DNA of 63,348 nucleotides. Source: a virus. The notes beneath the pieces are model-generated. The model worked only from the letters and a program-made list of their open reading frames with translations, searched no databases and had not been told where the DNA came from. The translations under genes were made by a program, and so were the position numbers. Shown here piece after piece: positions 31,224 through 39,711 of the stretch. Every line of letters begins with the position of its first letter. Position 1 is the first letter of the stretch. Where the stretch lies: the IMG/VR virus record IMGVR_UViG_3300035688_000005, positions 1-63,348 of that record. One strand, 5' to 3'.

Positions 31224-31757
31224 TTAAGCGAAGCTAGCTGCTGTGTTTAACAACACTCTTATTCTGCTTGTAGTAGCTCCTGCTGTGCTACCATTTTCCT
31301 TGTCGAGAGCTCTCCCGATTGGAAAAGTAGTAATTGGCACAGTTCCGTTTCCAGCTACAACAGCTTGTCCGTCAGCAACTGTAGTTCCAGCATCTCCACC
31401 AACGAAGACTGTTTGACCTACGTTGATAGGTGCATCGTAACCTGCACTGCCGTCAGTATCCTGAACAAGGCAGTCAAGGTCAGTGATTCCAGAAACCAAA
31501 ACAGAAACTGTCTTAGTCCCGACTTCACTTGCACTTGTGGTAACTGCATTCTCAGCAACTCCAGCGATTTGTGCTGCGTTTGTCACGTTTTTTATGACGT
31601 TTCCATCTGAATCAATTGCTACCAAATCACCGACTGCTATCGTCTGACTAGCTGCAACTTTTAAAGTTAGAACAAGTCTTGGGAATGCAGAGGATTGCTG
31701 AAGCTCAGTTCCAATAAGACCGTTGTAACTCGGACTCGTTGTCGAACTTCTTACCAT
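31224..31757 (-). CDS. capsid decoration protein, DUF2190-like
   Basis: 177 residues; ASQTIAVGDLVAIDSDGNVI, QIAGVAENAVTTSASEVGTK and VGQTVFVGGDAGTT are the alternating Gly/Asp beta pattern of DUF2190 head proteins found beside major capsid genes. A fused copy begins the 1123-residue fibre. Own promoter-like element upstream. Confidence 0.72.
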   Translation of the reverse strand: MVRSSTTSPSYNGLIGTELQQSSAFPRLVLTLKVAASQTIAVGDLVAIDSDGNVIKNVTNAAQIAGVAENAVTTSASEVGTKTVSVLVSGITDLDCLVQDTDGSAGYDAPINVGQTVFVGGDAGTTVADGQAVVAGNGTVPITTFPIGRALDKENGSTAGATTSRIRVLLNTAASFA

Positions 31758-31803
31758 TTAAAATCCCTCCATAGTTTTTACTACTATTTCTTTAATTAAA
31801 GGG

Positions 31804-31814
31804 GTATATTAATC
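31804..31814 (-). promoter_or_regulatory. TATA box for the decoration gene
   Basis: Minus strand GATTAATATAC followed by CCCCTTTAATTAAAGAAATA, similar in layout to the late-promoter-like elements. About 50 nt upstream of ATG 31757. Confidence 0.55.
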
Positions 31815-31887
31815 TTCCACTCACGATTTAGCACTCACTTCTTTGAATCTTTTAATTTAATTGTTTGGTTTATATACTTTACAATCT

Positions 31888-32133
31888 TTACAATCTGAAC
31901 CGTTTTTTATAGTCTTTTAATTTATAATGATGAACTTCCTCTAAATGTTTCTTCATTCTAAATTGTCTTGTCATACACAACTGGCATATTTCCATTATTA
32001 CCGAGCGAGAGTGATACTTATGCCCGTTTTTAAAAACACTTCTGGGCGGTTTATTTTTTAGCGAATCAGAATAAGCTAAAATTCTTTTGTCTGTTTCTTT
32101 TGTTTTTCCTTTGTTCCAGATTTCTCTATCCAT
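31888..32133 (-). CDS. NUMOD-like mini-protein with C2H2-like finger (endonuclease remnant?)
   Basis: 81 residues. EIWNKGKTKETDKRILAYSD is the NUMOD3-like start of the endonucleases in this window, but no nuclease follows; instead ICQLCMTRQFRMKKHLEEVH forms a C2H2-like finger with a basic tail. Either an eroded endonuclease or a small DNA-binding protein derived from one. It sits between capsid and decoration genes. Confidence 0.6.
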   Translation of the reverse strand: MDREIWNKGKTKETDKRILAYSDSLKNKPPRSVFKNGHKYHSRSVIMEICQLCMTRQFRMKKHLEEVHHYKLKDYKKRFRL

Positions 32134-32139
32134 ATAATC

Positions 32140-32179
32140 ACTAAAAAATCTAAAATGGCTCTCCCGTGAGAGAGAGCCA
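32140..32179 (-). terminator. terminator-like hairpin after the capsid gene
   Basis: Minus strand TGGCTCTC-TCTCACGG-GAGAGCCA (8-bp stem) followed by TTTTAGATTTTTTAG, directly 3' of the major capsid stop. Could terminate or stabilise the capsid message. Confidence 0.65.
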
Positions 32180-32193
32180 AGTTAAAAATTGTT

Positions 32194-33183
32194 TTACGAT
32201 GCTGCCATTTGAACACCGGACACTGCACGGATATTTTGTATTGCGATACCGTATGACTGAAGTGCTATGACTTCAGTGTCTACGCTACCAGGCAATCTTC
32301 CGTCAACAACTTCAACATCTGTCTCTTTCACGAAAGTTCCTGCTTCGTTCGCATCACAAAATATACTGAAACCACTGTCTATTTGAGTGGTCACAATAAC
32401 CTTCTGTGGACCGAAGTATTCTACTCTCGGGAATAGGGTCGTTGCGTTATTTGCAGTTCCAGCCGCAATTGTAACAGTAGCACGGTAGATTGCTTGTTTG
32501 AAATCTGTGTCTTTCAAAAGTGCCGCATAATCATCTGGATGCAGAATCAAATGCGTCGCCTTGAAGAACTGTCCTTCAAGCAGAGCACGTGCATCTATAA
32601 GGTTAGCATAATTAACCCTTGTAGAAGCTCCACCCGTGAATATTCTGTTTCCGTTTGCGTTTGTAACTACGTTCTTCAAACCCTGAACGATGTCAAAGTC
32701 GACTTTACGAGCCAGTGCCTTTCCTGCCCTCTTAGCTTCAGCTACAACCAGCGAAACCATACCCCTCTTTATCATCTCCCAAGTTATCTTGGAAGCTGCT
32801 ATTTTCTTTGTCGGAGTAACAGTCACGAAGTCGTAACCAACGCCAGTATAGGTAACCGTTCCACCTTCTGCTACTTCAGCAGCAGTGATACGGAGTTCCT
32901 TTGGCAATTTGATAGCACCTTTTCCTTGCCCGTGCATTAAGTCTTCGTTCATTTGTAGCAATTCAAGTCCCACCATAACAGGTTCGACTGCCTCTCTTAT
33001 TACTGACGCTAGGACAGTAGTGAAGAGAGCAGATGCGTTCGATAATGTTACGTCTTCTCTGAACGCACCAGGGAAACTTTCAGAAGAGATGATTCCTACT
33101 CGAGCCATCTCCTTAAATATCATTTTCCCTGCGGCTTCTGTTAGAGGGCTTGAAGTTGGTTCACTTAGTTCATAATTTGCCAT
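32194..33183 (-). CDS. major capsid protein, HK97-fold-like
   Basis: 329 residues. The order fits the family: N-arm (TEAAGKMIFKEMARVGIISS), E-loop region, the spine helix (KARKVDFDIVQG-like VAEAKRAGKALARKVDFDIV), P-domain/A-domain text (TRVNYANLIDARALLEGQFF, KATHLILHPDDYAALLKDTD) and the C-terminal VIALQSYGIAIQNIRAVSGV. The upstream scaffold and protease genes and downstream decoration gene support it. No frameshift seen. Confidence 0.88.
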   Translation of the reverse strand: MANYELSEPTSSPLTEAAGKMIFKEMARVGIISSESFPGAFREDVTLSNASALFTTVLASVIREAVEPVMVGLELLQMNEDLMHGQGKGAIKLPKELRITAAEVAEGGTVTYTGVGYDFVTVTPTKKIAASKITWEMIKRGMVSLVVAEAKRAGKALARKVDFDIVQGLKNVVTNANGNRIFTGGASTRVNYANLIDARALLEGQFFKATHLILHPDDYAALLKDTDFKQAIYRATVTIAAGTANNATTLFPRVEYFGPQKVIVTTQIDSGFSIFCDANEAGTFVKETDVEVVDGRLPGSVDTEVIALQSYGIAIQNIRAVSGVQMAAS

Positions 33184-33621
33184 TTACATCAAACCTCCTG
33201 TTTTTCTTACAAATTCTTTTACTCTCCCTTGAATGTCTCCAAGAGAATCTTTTACTGAGGCTGGATTTCCTGTTACTATTGTCTTTCTCCTTTCTGGGAA
33301 AGTTCTCGGCTGTTCAGGACCTGCTGGCAGACCTGGGGTCTCCCCTCGTGTCTCGCCTGCTCCTTCATCAGCTCTGACTTTTTCCTCAAGTGCCTCAATT
33401 CTCCTTTTTATTGCTTCAAGGGTTTTTTCCTCTTCCTCTTCCTCTTCTGCTTCTCTGCGTCTAAATTCCTCTCTTACAACCTTTTTGATTGCTTCGATTT
33501 GGTATTGGTCAAATCCTTTTTCTCCTGGAACATCTCCAGGTGGACTCAAACCAAGAGGCATATCTTTACCTGTAGGTGAAGACGGCTGAACATCGTCAAC
33601 TTCTCTGAATATTCTTACCAT
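33184..33621 (-). CDS. scaffold candidate
   Basis: 145 residues, Pro/Gly-rich N-terminus, then a highly acidic coiled coil (REAEEEEEEEKTLEAIKRRI) and basic C-terminus (VKEFVRKTGGLM). Charge, coiled coil and location between protease and capsid genes fit a scaffolding protein. No sequence family. Confidence 0.6.
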   Translation of the reverse strand: MVRIFREVDDVQPSSPTGKDMPLGLSPPGDVPGEKGFDQYQIEAIKKVVREEFRRREAEEEEEEEKTLEAIKRRIEALEEKVRADEGAGETRGETPGLPAGPEQPRTFPERRKTIVTGNPASVKDSLGDIQGRVKEFVRKTGGLM

Positions 33622-33624
33622 CTT

Positions 33625-36384
33625 TCACACCTCCATAGTTTTTATCTTCAAATTTTCTTTCTGACAATTTGGACAATACAACTGCTTTTTGTTCCCCACT
33701 TGCTTCACTGGAAAGTTGTCTATATAATTTTGAGTTTTGCACTCAAGGCATTTAACTTTCAACTTGTAAAGCTTTTCTGGCAGTCGTTTATCCTGTTTAT
33801 CAGCATAAGGGTCAATATTGACCTCTTTGATGGGTTCTGCCCCTTCCTCATATCCACACTTTGGACATTTGAGTATAGGTTCAGTTCCTTCTTCTCCCAC
33901 CATTTTAATCATTTCAGTTCCATCTTTTGGACAGGCTCTTACTCCTGCTCCACCTTCATCCTCTTTTATTACTCTTGCTTTTAAATCAGCAACTTCCTCT
34001 TCTGTTGTTACTGGCACTTCTATAAATTTCTTTCCTTTAAATTCGCAAACTTTACAAGTATAACCTTTCTCTTCCCACATAGTCTCAAATGAACCACATC
34101 TTGGGCATACGAACTTAGCCATATATTCCTTGAAACTTTCCTGTTTAGGTGCATACGATATGTAAGCAATACTATCTCTCACGTGCCAAATCGTCCCATC
34201 GTTTAAACATTTGAAATGACTTCCTTCTTCGTCTTCTTCTCCTCTTGCTATTTTCTTAGAACCGCATCTCGGACAGGCGTTAGTATATCCTCTTCTTTCA
34301 GGCGGATAGTCAGATACCTTTGGACCTTTAGTATAATCCATCGGCTCTGTTTTTTTAGGTAAATTAACTCTGTCTTCTAAATCTTTTCCTTCAGCATCAC
34401 TTGGACTTTCGTAATCTATTTTCTTTCTCGGATTGGGTTGCCATTTATCTGGAGTCCCTTCTTTGCCTCCACTTGCTGGAGATTTACTTGAAGTCTTGTC
34501 TCCCGTTCCTGCTTCTTTGAAACTTTCTGTTTTCACTAAATCTTCCTCCCAATAATATTCGGCTTCCTTATCCCCCACCTTTACTAAATATGCTTCTCCT
34601 TCTTTTTCTCCTTTCTCGGTTGTTATCCTGCGAGTCACTTCTCCAGTTTTTCCGTCTTTTGTTTTTACTTTATCTCCAACATCAAAAGCGTGAGTTCCTT
34701 TTACATCTTCTGATTTTCCGCCAGTTCTGCATCCATAACATATATAACCACTGCGTGGCTCTCCCGCTTTTCTTTCACATTCATCACATTTTACTTCTTG
34801 TTCTTTTATAGGTTTTGGCAGATTATTACCTGCCCCACTTATTTGATTTGTCTCTTTTAATAGCATCTCGTTTAAACATCTAGGACACTTTACATATTCT
34901 TTAACCTTTTCTGGGAACGGATTCTTTATTTTTCCAGCTTTCCATTCGTCATACATATATCTGCATACTGCTCCTGGCTCTTTTACTCCTGGCTCTTTTC
35001 CCATTCTTGATATGCAGTCAGTCATACTAAATCCTGGCGTTGCACCTTTTTGTTCTACGCCCATTCCAGTAGCATCAACTACTTCTTTTCCTGATTTTCC
35101 TTTATCTTTTCCTTTTGTGCTTACATAATGGAATCCACCACTTGGGTCTTCTACTTCTATAATAGAGTCAGCTCCAGAAACTGGGATTACTTTAACCTTC
35201 GCTTCTTTTAATCTCATTTCAGTAAAACATCTTGTGCATTTAACCCACTGCTCTGGGAAAGTTCTTGTCTTAGTCGGCTCTTCTCCTGTTCTTGTCGGAG
35301 ATTTCTTCATATAAGTTGTGAAAGCATCATAGAACGCTTGAGCTGCCTCTTCTGAATCAAATGACATTTCGTATTTCTTGTCTAAAGTAACAGACCATTT
35401 TTTAGTAGAAATATTCTCATAAGGTTTACTTACTCTTGGACTTGTTACATCTTGAACGTTTGTTACATCTTTTTGCTCTTTGAGACTTTCAGTTGAACGC
35501 ACACGCCCTAAACGCATTCTTATATCTGAATCAAGCTCATCCCATTCGCTTTCTGCTATACTTGGGTCATCTAAATCAGCTTCAGCAACCCAGCTTCTTC
35601 TTTTATTTTTATCTGTTCTTCTCCATTCTGCTCCTGTTATTTCTTTTAATCTCATCTCCCCTTTTCTTAGTTCAGAAGGTTCTAAAGGAACTTGCGGATT
35701 TTCTAATTCCTTTCCTGATTGCCCGCATCTAGGACATCTGTTTTGAAAAGGGACTCCAAACTCATCTGCCTTTCCAGAATAATTACAGTTCGTGCACTGA
35801 TAAATTGTGTCATCTGCTTTTGTTAAATCAAGCAAAGGATTTGCTTCCTTTATACCTAGTCCGAATTTCTCTGCTATTTTGATTGAACTGTCTCCATCTC
35901 CTGGAATCAAAACGGGACTCAACTCTAAAAATTCTTGGACGTGAGCTCTTACAAATCCTTCTTTAGGTTCAACATTAGAAACCAAAACCTGTAGACTTAC
36001 TCCCTTAATGTCACCTCTTTTTACTTTTCGGATAAACGTTTCTTCCATCGGGTCTATGTCTGCCTCGTAATAAGCACCGTCTGCTGCCATATAAGAATTA
36101 ACTACGTGACCAAAAGGCGGATACATTCTGATACTTTCGTCTTTATGAGAATCAAGAAATGGTTTTCCGATTAAAGTTCCAATAGTAGCATTAAGAGACT
36201 CTCGACTATAACTAACCTTGTTCCTTGTCGGTTTGTCGGGGGTGATTATTTTTCCAAATATCTTAAATCCTTTCACTTGACCAGAGGTCGGGTCTACATC
36301 TTCCTTGAATTTAAAGTTCTCAGTCAATATTTTGACTTTTTCATTAAACTTCTGCATTTTTGTGGGGTTAATAGTCGGCATCAT
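33625..36384 (-). CDS. prohead-protease-like domain fused to multiple zinc ribbons and KOW-like modules
   Basis: 919 residues. Residues ~40-180 resemble S78/U35-type prohead proteases: GKPFLDSHKDESI and GHVVNSYM (His), DIKGVSLQVLVS (Ser), LELSPVLIPGDGDSS. After this come at least six zinc-ribbon pairs (CTNCNYSG, CPRCGQSG, CTRCFTEM, CPRCLNEM, CPRCGSKK, CPKCGYEEG) and a KOW-like segment. [L/I/F]KE motifs (GIKEANP, RLKEITG, SLKEQ, SFKEAG) recur between modules. Prohead proteases are usually 200-250 residues, so this fusion is unusual. It may be cleaved during maturation (inference). Confidence 0.7.
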   Translation of the reverse strand: MMPTINPTKMQKFNEKVKILTENFKFKEDVDPTSGQVKGFKIFGKIITPDKPTRNKVSYSRESLNATIGTLIGKPFLDSHKDESIRMYPPFGHVVNSYMAADGAYYEADIDPMEETFIRKVKRGDIKGVSLQVLVSNVEPKEGFVRAHVQEFLELSPVLIPGDGDSSIKIAEKFGLGIKEANPLLDLTKADDTIYQCTNCNYSGKADEFGVPFQNRCPRCGQSGKELENPQVPLEPSELRKGEMRLKEITGAEWRRTDKNKRRSWVAEADLDDPSIAESEWDELDSDIRMRLGRVRSTESLKEQKDVTNVQDVTSPRVSKPYENISTKKWSVTLDKKYEMSFDSEEAAQAFYDAFTTYMKKSPTRTGEEPTKTRTFPEQWVKCTRCFTEMRLKEAKVKVIPVSGADSIIEVEDPSGGFHYVSTKGKDKGKSGKEVVDATGMGVEQKGATPGFSMTDCISRMGKEPGVKEPGAVCRYMYDEWKAGKIKNPFPEKVKEYVKCPRCLNEMLLKETNQISGAGNNLPKPIKEQEVKCDECERKAGEPRSGYICYGCRTGGKSEDVKGTHAFDVGDKVKTKDGKTGEVTRRITTEKGEKEGEAYLVKVGDKEAEYYWEEDLVKTESFKEAGTGDKTSSKSPASGGKEGTPDKWQPNPRKKIDYESPSDAEGKDLEDRVNLPKKTEPMDYTKGPKVSDYPPERRGYTNACPRCGSKKIARGEEDEEGSHFKCLNDGTIWHVRDSIAYISYAPKQESFKEYMAKFVCPRCGSFETMWEEKGYTCKVCEFKGKKFIEVPVTTEEEVADLKARVIKEDEGGAGVRACPKDGTEMIKMVGEEGTEPILKCPKCGYEEGAEPIKEVNIDPYADKQDKRLPEKLYKLKVKCLECKTQNYIDNFPVKQVGNKKQLYCPNCQKENLKIKTMEV

Positions 36385-36626
36385 TATATCAAACTCCTCG
36401 TTCTTCCTACTCGTGGGGTCTTTTCATAATTATTATCTACTCCGTCATCCATAACTGGTCTGACGGGTGCATCTTGAGGCAGATGTGATTCTTTAATTTT
36501 GTTGCCACAGTTTGGGCAAACTCTCCATCCTTTCCCATTCATTACGCTTTCGCAAGACTCGCATACTTTTCTCTCGTTGTAATCAGGTCGTTGATATTCA
36601 ACGTCTTGCCACTCTTTTTTACGCAT
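36384..36626 (-). CDS. zinc-ribbon protein in head block
   Basis: 80 residues: VCESCESVMNGKGWRVCPNC then GNKI, a classic ribbon; C-terminus acidic to basic. TTATATCAAAC overlap with the protease start region couples them. A late-promoter-like element sits upstream. Confidence 0.65.
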   Translation of the reverse strand: MRKKEWQDVEYQRPDYNERKVCESCESVMNGKGWRVCPNCGNKIKESHLPQDAPVRPVMDDGVDNNYEKTPRVGRTRSLI

Positions 36627-36634
36627 CTCCTCAC

Positions 36635-36671
36635 CTATTTATTTAAGTAAAACTCCTTTATTAATCTAATT
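36635..36671 (-). promoter_or_regulatory. viral late-promoter-like element
   Basis: Minus strand AAATTAGATTAATAAAGGAG, seven bases, TTAAATAAATAGG; placed for the zinc-ribbon/protease/capsid genes. See 24409 and 46444. Confidence 0.6.
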
Positions 36672-36902
36672 TCACCCTATCTTTGGGACGAATATGCTTG
36701 TCTTATACTTGTAACCTTTCACTCCCACTCGTTCATCATCGCTTTCTATCTTAACTAGTTTTCCACACCTGTTTAATTTATCAACGTGAAGCCTTATCCT
36801 GTTCCTGTTTTCTTCTAATTCATCTGATATTTGTGTTATTGACTTGAAACAACAACCCACGCATTTTATGATTTTTTCCTCTATGTCTTCTTCTTCGTTC
36901 AT
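36672..36902 (-). CDS. winged-helix-like regulator
   Basis: 76 residues. KSITQISDELEENRNRIRLH then VDKLNRCGKLVKI is an HTH with a following wing (GYKYKTSIFV). Probably DNA-binding; within the head block it could control late genes. No direct evidence. Confidence 0.65.
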   Translation of the reverse strand: MNEEEDIEEKIIKCVGCCFKSITQISDELEENRNRIRLHVDKLNRCGKLVKIESDDERVGVKGYKYKTSIFVPKIG

Positions 36903-36915
36903 CAGACCCTACTCC

Positions 36916-37122
36916 TTAATTATTTATCGAATCTCTAGGATTTGCCAAAGGAATTAGTTTTACCCCTTTTATGTCAATATCAATAATTATCCCCCTCATT
37001 CCGTTTACTGCTATGATTGTCTTTCCTATATACTTGTCTTTGTTTTTTATCATATCTTCCCTTAATTCTTTCTCTGCTTTCTCTCGCTCCTTTAAAATTG
37101 CATCAATCTGTTTTTTGTCCAT
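36916..37122 (-). CDS. small KOW-like hypothetical protein
   Basis: 68 residues; charged helix (EREKAEKELREDMIKNKDKY) then a beta part IIAVNGMRGIIIDIDIKGVK. Directly adjoins the portal stop. Confidence 0.55.
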   Translation of the reverse strand: MDKKQIDAILKEREKAEKELREDMIKNKDKYIGKTIIAVNGMRGIIIDIDIKGVKLIPLANPRDSINN

Positions 37123-38865
37123 TTAAATCACTGGCATCCAAACACATCTACAATTTGGGTGAAGCGGTATCTTTTTAATTGCTTCTCCTACTGTGAATAT
37201 TTTTCCATTCATTTTGTCGCACTCAGCACAGCGTCTTCCGTCTTCTGGGACTGAATTCCATTTTACTTTATCCACACCCATATCTGAATATCTGTTAAGC
37301 GTTCCTCCATTTAATACCCTCATAGTCTCTGTCCTTGCTATTCTTAACGCTTCTTCTTTGGTTATAAAAGTAGTATCTGGGAATCCTTTAGCTTTTCTTG
37401 TCTCATTCACTGCTTTCATAACGTCATCAGAAATTGATAGAGTAGGTTTTCCTCTCATTATCCCTTCGTTTAAAACAATTTTTATAGCGTCTACTTCATC
37501 GTCAGAATAAGTTTTCTTTAAATCAGAGAATTCTGTCTTTCTTATAAAATCTGATATATAATTTGCTGCTGGAGAATATTCAAAGCCTCCCAGTTCCTCT
37601 CTTAGGGTAGAGTAATTGGAATAAATGGGGGACATAGTTGGCGTTTTAATCGACGGTGTTTGATAGATAGGTTTTTTAGTTGGAGCTTTCACTGTATCTG
37701 TTGGTTGCCCTACTTGTGTTTGCTGTGCTAATTTTGCCTGCCACTGACCATAATAGATGTTTCCTCCTTCTACTTCTGACATATCCAATTCTTTTCTTGC
37801 TTCATTTAAAGTAATCTGGTTGGTAGTCCACATCTGGGATATTCTATTTGCCTTAGAACCTACATCTTCAAAGTCTAATTTACCGAATTCTATATGAGCA
37901 TCTTTTGCTAACCCATATTTTTCTATGACTGGTTTTAGAATAAATCTTTCAATCTGGCTTGTGAATACTTTTCTGTCTGACATAACCGACATAATAAATG
38001 CAACTAATTGTTCTTTTGCTGTTGCCCTGTTTACATCTTCAGTTAGTCCCACTAAAAATTCTGGTGCTATTCCTGCTATGATTTTTCTCTTTGTGTGTCT
38101 TAGAGCATAATCCAAGTTTATTTCCTTTCCGCTAAAACTCAAGTCTTCCATCTTATAAGGTTTATTTACAATCGCATTCTCTTCCATAGCTAAGTTTTCT
38201 AAATAAGCAGCAAGACTATCTATCTCTTCCGCATTAGTTGGGAAATCTTTGTCACCGAAACTGATTATCTTTTTAGGAACAGCCCTGTATTTAGCAATCA
38301 TAGCTAAAGCTCTTTCCATTTCTTCAAGCATTTCAGTATCATTTATAATAGAAGCCAAGTCACTTCTTCCATATACCCCGTTTATACTCTGATTCAGTTT
38401 AAAGTGAACCAACTTCATCCAAGGGACTGGAATAGCTTTGATTCTTATCTTGTGATAGGAATAACCGATATGATAAGACAATTCATACCATCTAGCATCT
38501 GGCTCGTTGTAAATCGGGTCAACTCTTTGGAGATAAGCTTCTTGGTCTGATTTTGGATTTCCATATTTGTCAAAGTTTATGTAAATTCTACTCGGGTCTG
38601 CTATCGAATAAAATCTGTCTGGTAAACCTGTTTCTAATGAGTAATCAATCTCCATATAGCCATTTCCCGTGATTAGAGTTTTCAAAATGCAATCTAACTG
38701 TTGATATTCAAATCCTCTGTCGTCCAAATATTTTTGCAAGAACTCTGCTGTTCGTTCATCTTCACTCACGACTTTAATCTCGTTCCCTGTTATAAATTTA
38801 GCCACTTGATTTAATGCCGCTCTGACTAACGAGTTATACATATACATTTCCCAGCACTGACGCAT
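37123..38865 (-). CDS. portal protein fused to MuF-like domain, N-terminus probably truncated
   Basis: 580 residues. Portal body: YNSLVRAALNQVAKFITGNE, MKLVHFKLNQSINGVYGRSD (stem/wing), IIAGIAPEFLVGLTEDVNRA (clip region). Residues ~470-580 are a MuF/SPP1 gp7-type domain with ALRIARTETMRVLNGGTLNR and CAECDKMNGKIFTVGE ... HPNCRCVW. The body lacks the usual N-terminal ~60 residues; a decayed stretch encoding such residues lies upstream (38866..39011) behind an endonuclease gene. ATG 38865 has only a weak ribosome site. Confidence 0.82.
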   Translation of the reverse strand: MRQCWEMYMYNSLVRAALNQVAKFITGNEIKVVSEDERTAEFLQKYLDDRGFEYQQLDCILKTLITGNGYMEIDYSLETGLPDRFYSIADPSRIYINFDKYGNPKSDQEAYLQRVDPIYNEPDARWYELSYHIGYSYHKIRIKAIPVPWMKLVHFKLNQSINGVYGRSDLASIINDTEMLEEMERALAMIAKYRAVPKKIISFGDKDFPTNAEEIDSLAAYLENLAMEENAIVNKPYKMEDLSFSGKEINLDYALRHTKRKIIAGIAPEFLVGLTEDVNRATAKEQLVAFIMSVMSDRKVFTSQIERFILKPVIEKYGLAKDAHIEFGKLDFEDVGSKANRISQMWTTNQITLNEARKELDMSEVEGGNIYYGQWQAKLAQQTQVGQPTDTVKAPTKKPIYQTPSIKTPTMSPIYSNYSTLREELGGFEYSPAANYISDFIRKTEFSDLKKTYSDDEVDAIKIVLNEGIMRGKPTLSISDDVMKAVNETRKAKGFPDTTFITKEEALRIARTETMRVLNGGTLNRYSDMGVDKVKWNSVPEDGRRCAECDKMNGKIFTVGEAIKKIPLHPNCRCVWMPVI

Positions 38866-39011
38866 CTCTTCGTGCGGATTCGGTCAATTTTATGTATTTA
38901 ACATAAAATTTCTAACCACCGCATTTTGAAGATGTCACGGCGAAATGGGGCAAATGACCCAACGACTGTTTTTCGTTCTACTCTTCTATTGAAAAAAGAT
39001 TCACGTAGAGT
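38866..39011 (-). pseudogene. decayed N-terminal segment of the portal gene
   Basis: Translating across frames gives LTLRESFFNRRVERKTVVGS then FAPFRRD in one frame, LQNAVVRNFMLNT in the portal frame (one-base deletion between), then two stops (TAA, TGA) before PNPHEEMRQC joins the portal body. A probable original start with ribosome site (AAAGTGATGGTATGAAATTA) remains on the far side of the endonuclease at about 39690. Read as a gene start split and then eroded. Confidence 0.6.
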
Positions 39012-39627
39012 AAGCAAGCAACCACCTCCTTTGTTCCATTATAACATTAACTATCTCTTCCAATCTTTCTTTTATTTCGTGTTCCCAAAAACGCATCATA
39101 TAATACTTGTTTTTTAATTTTTCGTTAACTATTATATCTCTAATCTTATTTCTATTTTGCTCAGTAGTCAATCTTCTTTCTACTGGGTATTCTCTCGGAC
39201 AACCGTGCCAGTAGCAACCGTCTACAAATATAACTATGTTTGGCTCTATAAAAATATCGCACTGAACGAAGTTTTCTATAACTTTATGGGTTTCAAAGGG
39301 AATACCTACTTCTCTCAAACTATTTTGAAGCATAACTTCGGGAATAGTGTTTCTTACTGGTATAACCTGCTTGAGACGCAACTCCCTTAGTTTTTGTTTT
39401 GTCTGTTCGGTATGCGTTATCCCTCTATTCCAAGGGACTATTTTGCCTTCTTTGTATAATCTTTTCCGTGTTTTGGATATTTTTATCTTGTGTGCTTCTG
39501 AAAGAGGTTTTCCTAATTTTGATTGCCTTATCTTTTCTTTTGTTCCTTCAGTAATACGTCTTCCTTGCCTTGTTAAAGACATCTTTTCCTTAGTCTTTTT
39601 TGAATGTTTCTTTCCTTTCATTCCCAT
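39001..39627 (-). CDS. homing endonuclease G, Vsr/EDxHD type
   Basis: 208 residues. Four NUMOD3-like repeats (GKKHSKKTKEKMSLTRQGRR, TEGTKEKIRQSKLGKPLS, EAHKIKISKTRKRL, HTEQTKQKLRELR) then a Vsr-like nuclease: PEVMLQNSLREVGIPFETHK, CDIFIEPNIVIFVDGCYWHG followed by CPREYP, and MMRFWEHEI. It lies between the 39.7 kb gene and the portal. Confidence 0.92.
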   Translation of the reverse strand: MGMKGKKHSKKTKEKMSLTRQGRRITEGTKEKIRQSKLGKPLSEAHKIKISKTRKRLYKEGKIVPWNRGITHTEQTKQKLRELRLKQVIPVRNTIPEVMLQNSLREVGIPFETHKVIENFVQCDIFIEPNIVIFVDGCYWHGCPREYPVERRLTTEQNRNKIRDIIVNEKLKNKYYMMRFWEHEIKERLEEIVNVIMEQRRWLLAYST

Positions 39628-39685
39628 ATTAACTACCTCTTGGTTATATATATTTATGGGTTTTTGTGGTATATTAATTTAATTT
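39628..39685 (-). promoter_or_regulatory. homing-endonuclease leader module
   Basis: Minus strand AATTAATATACCACAAAAAC, CCATAAATATATATAACCAA, GAGGTAGTTAAT, ATG. Nearly identical to the 41243 and 58818 leaders. Confidence 0.7.
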
Positions 39686-39711
39686 CATACCATCACTTTG
39701 TTTTTACTTAC

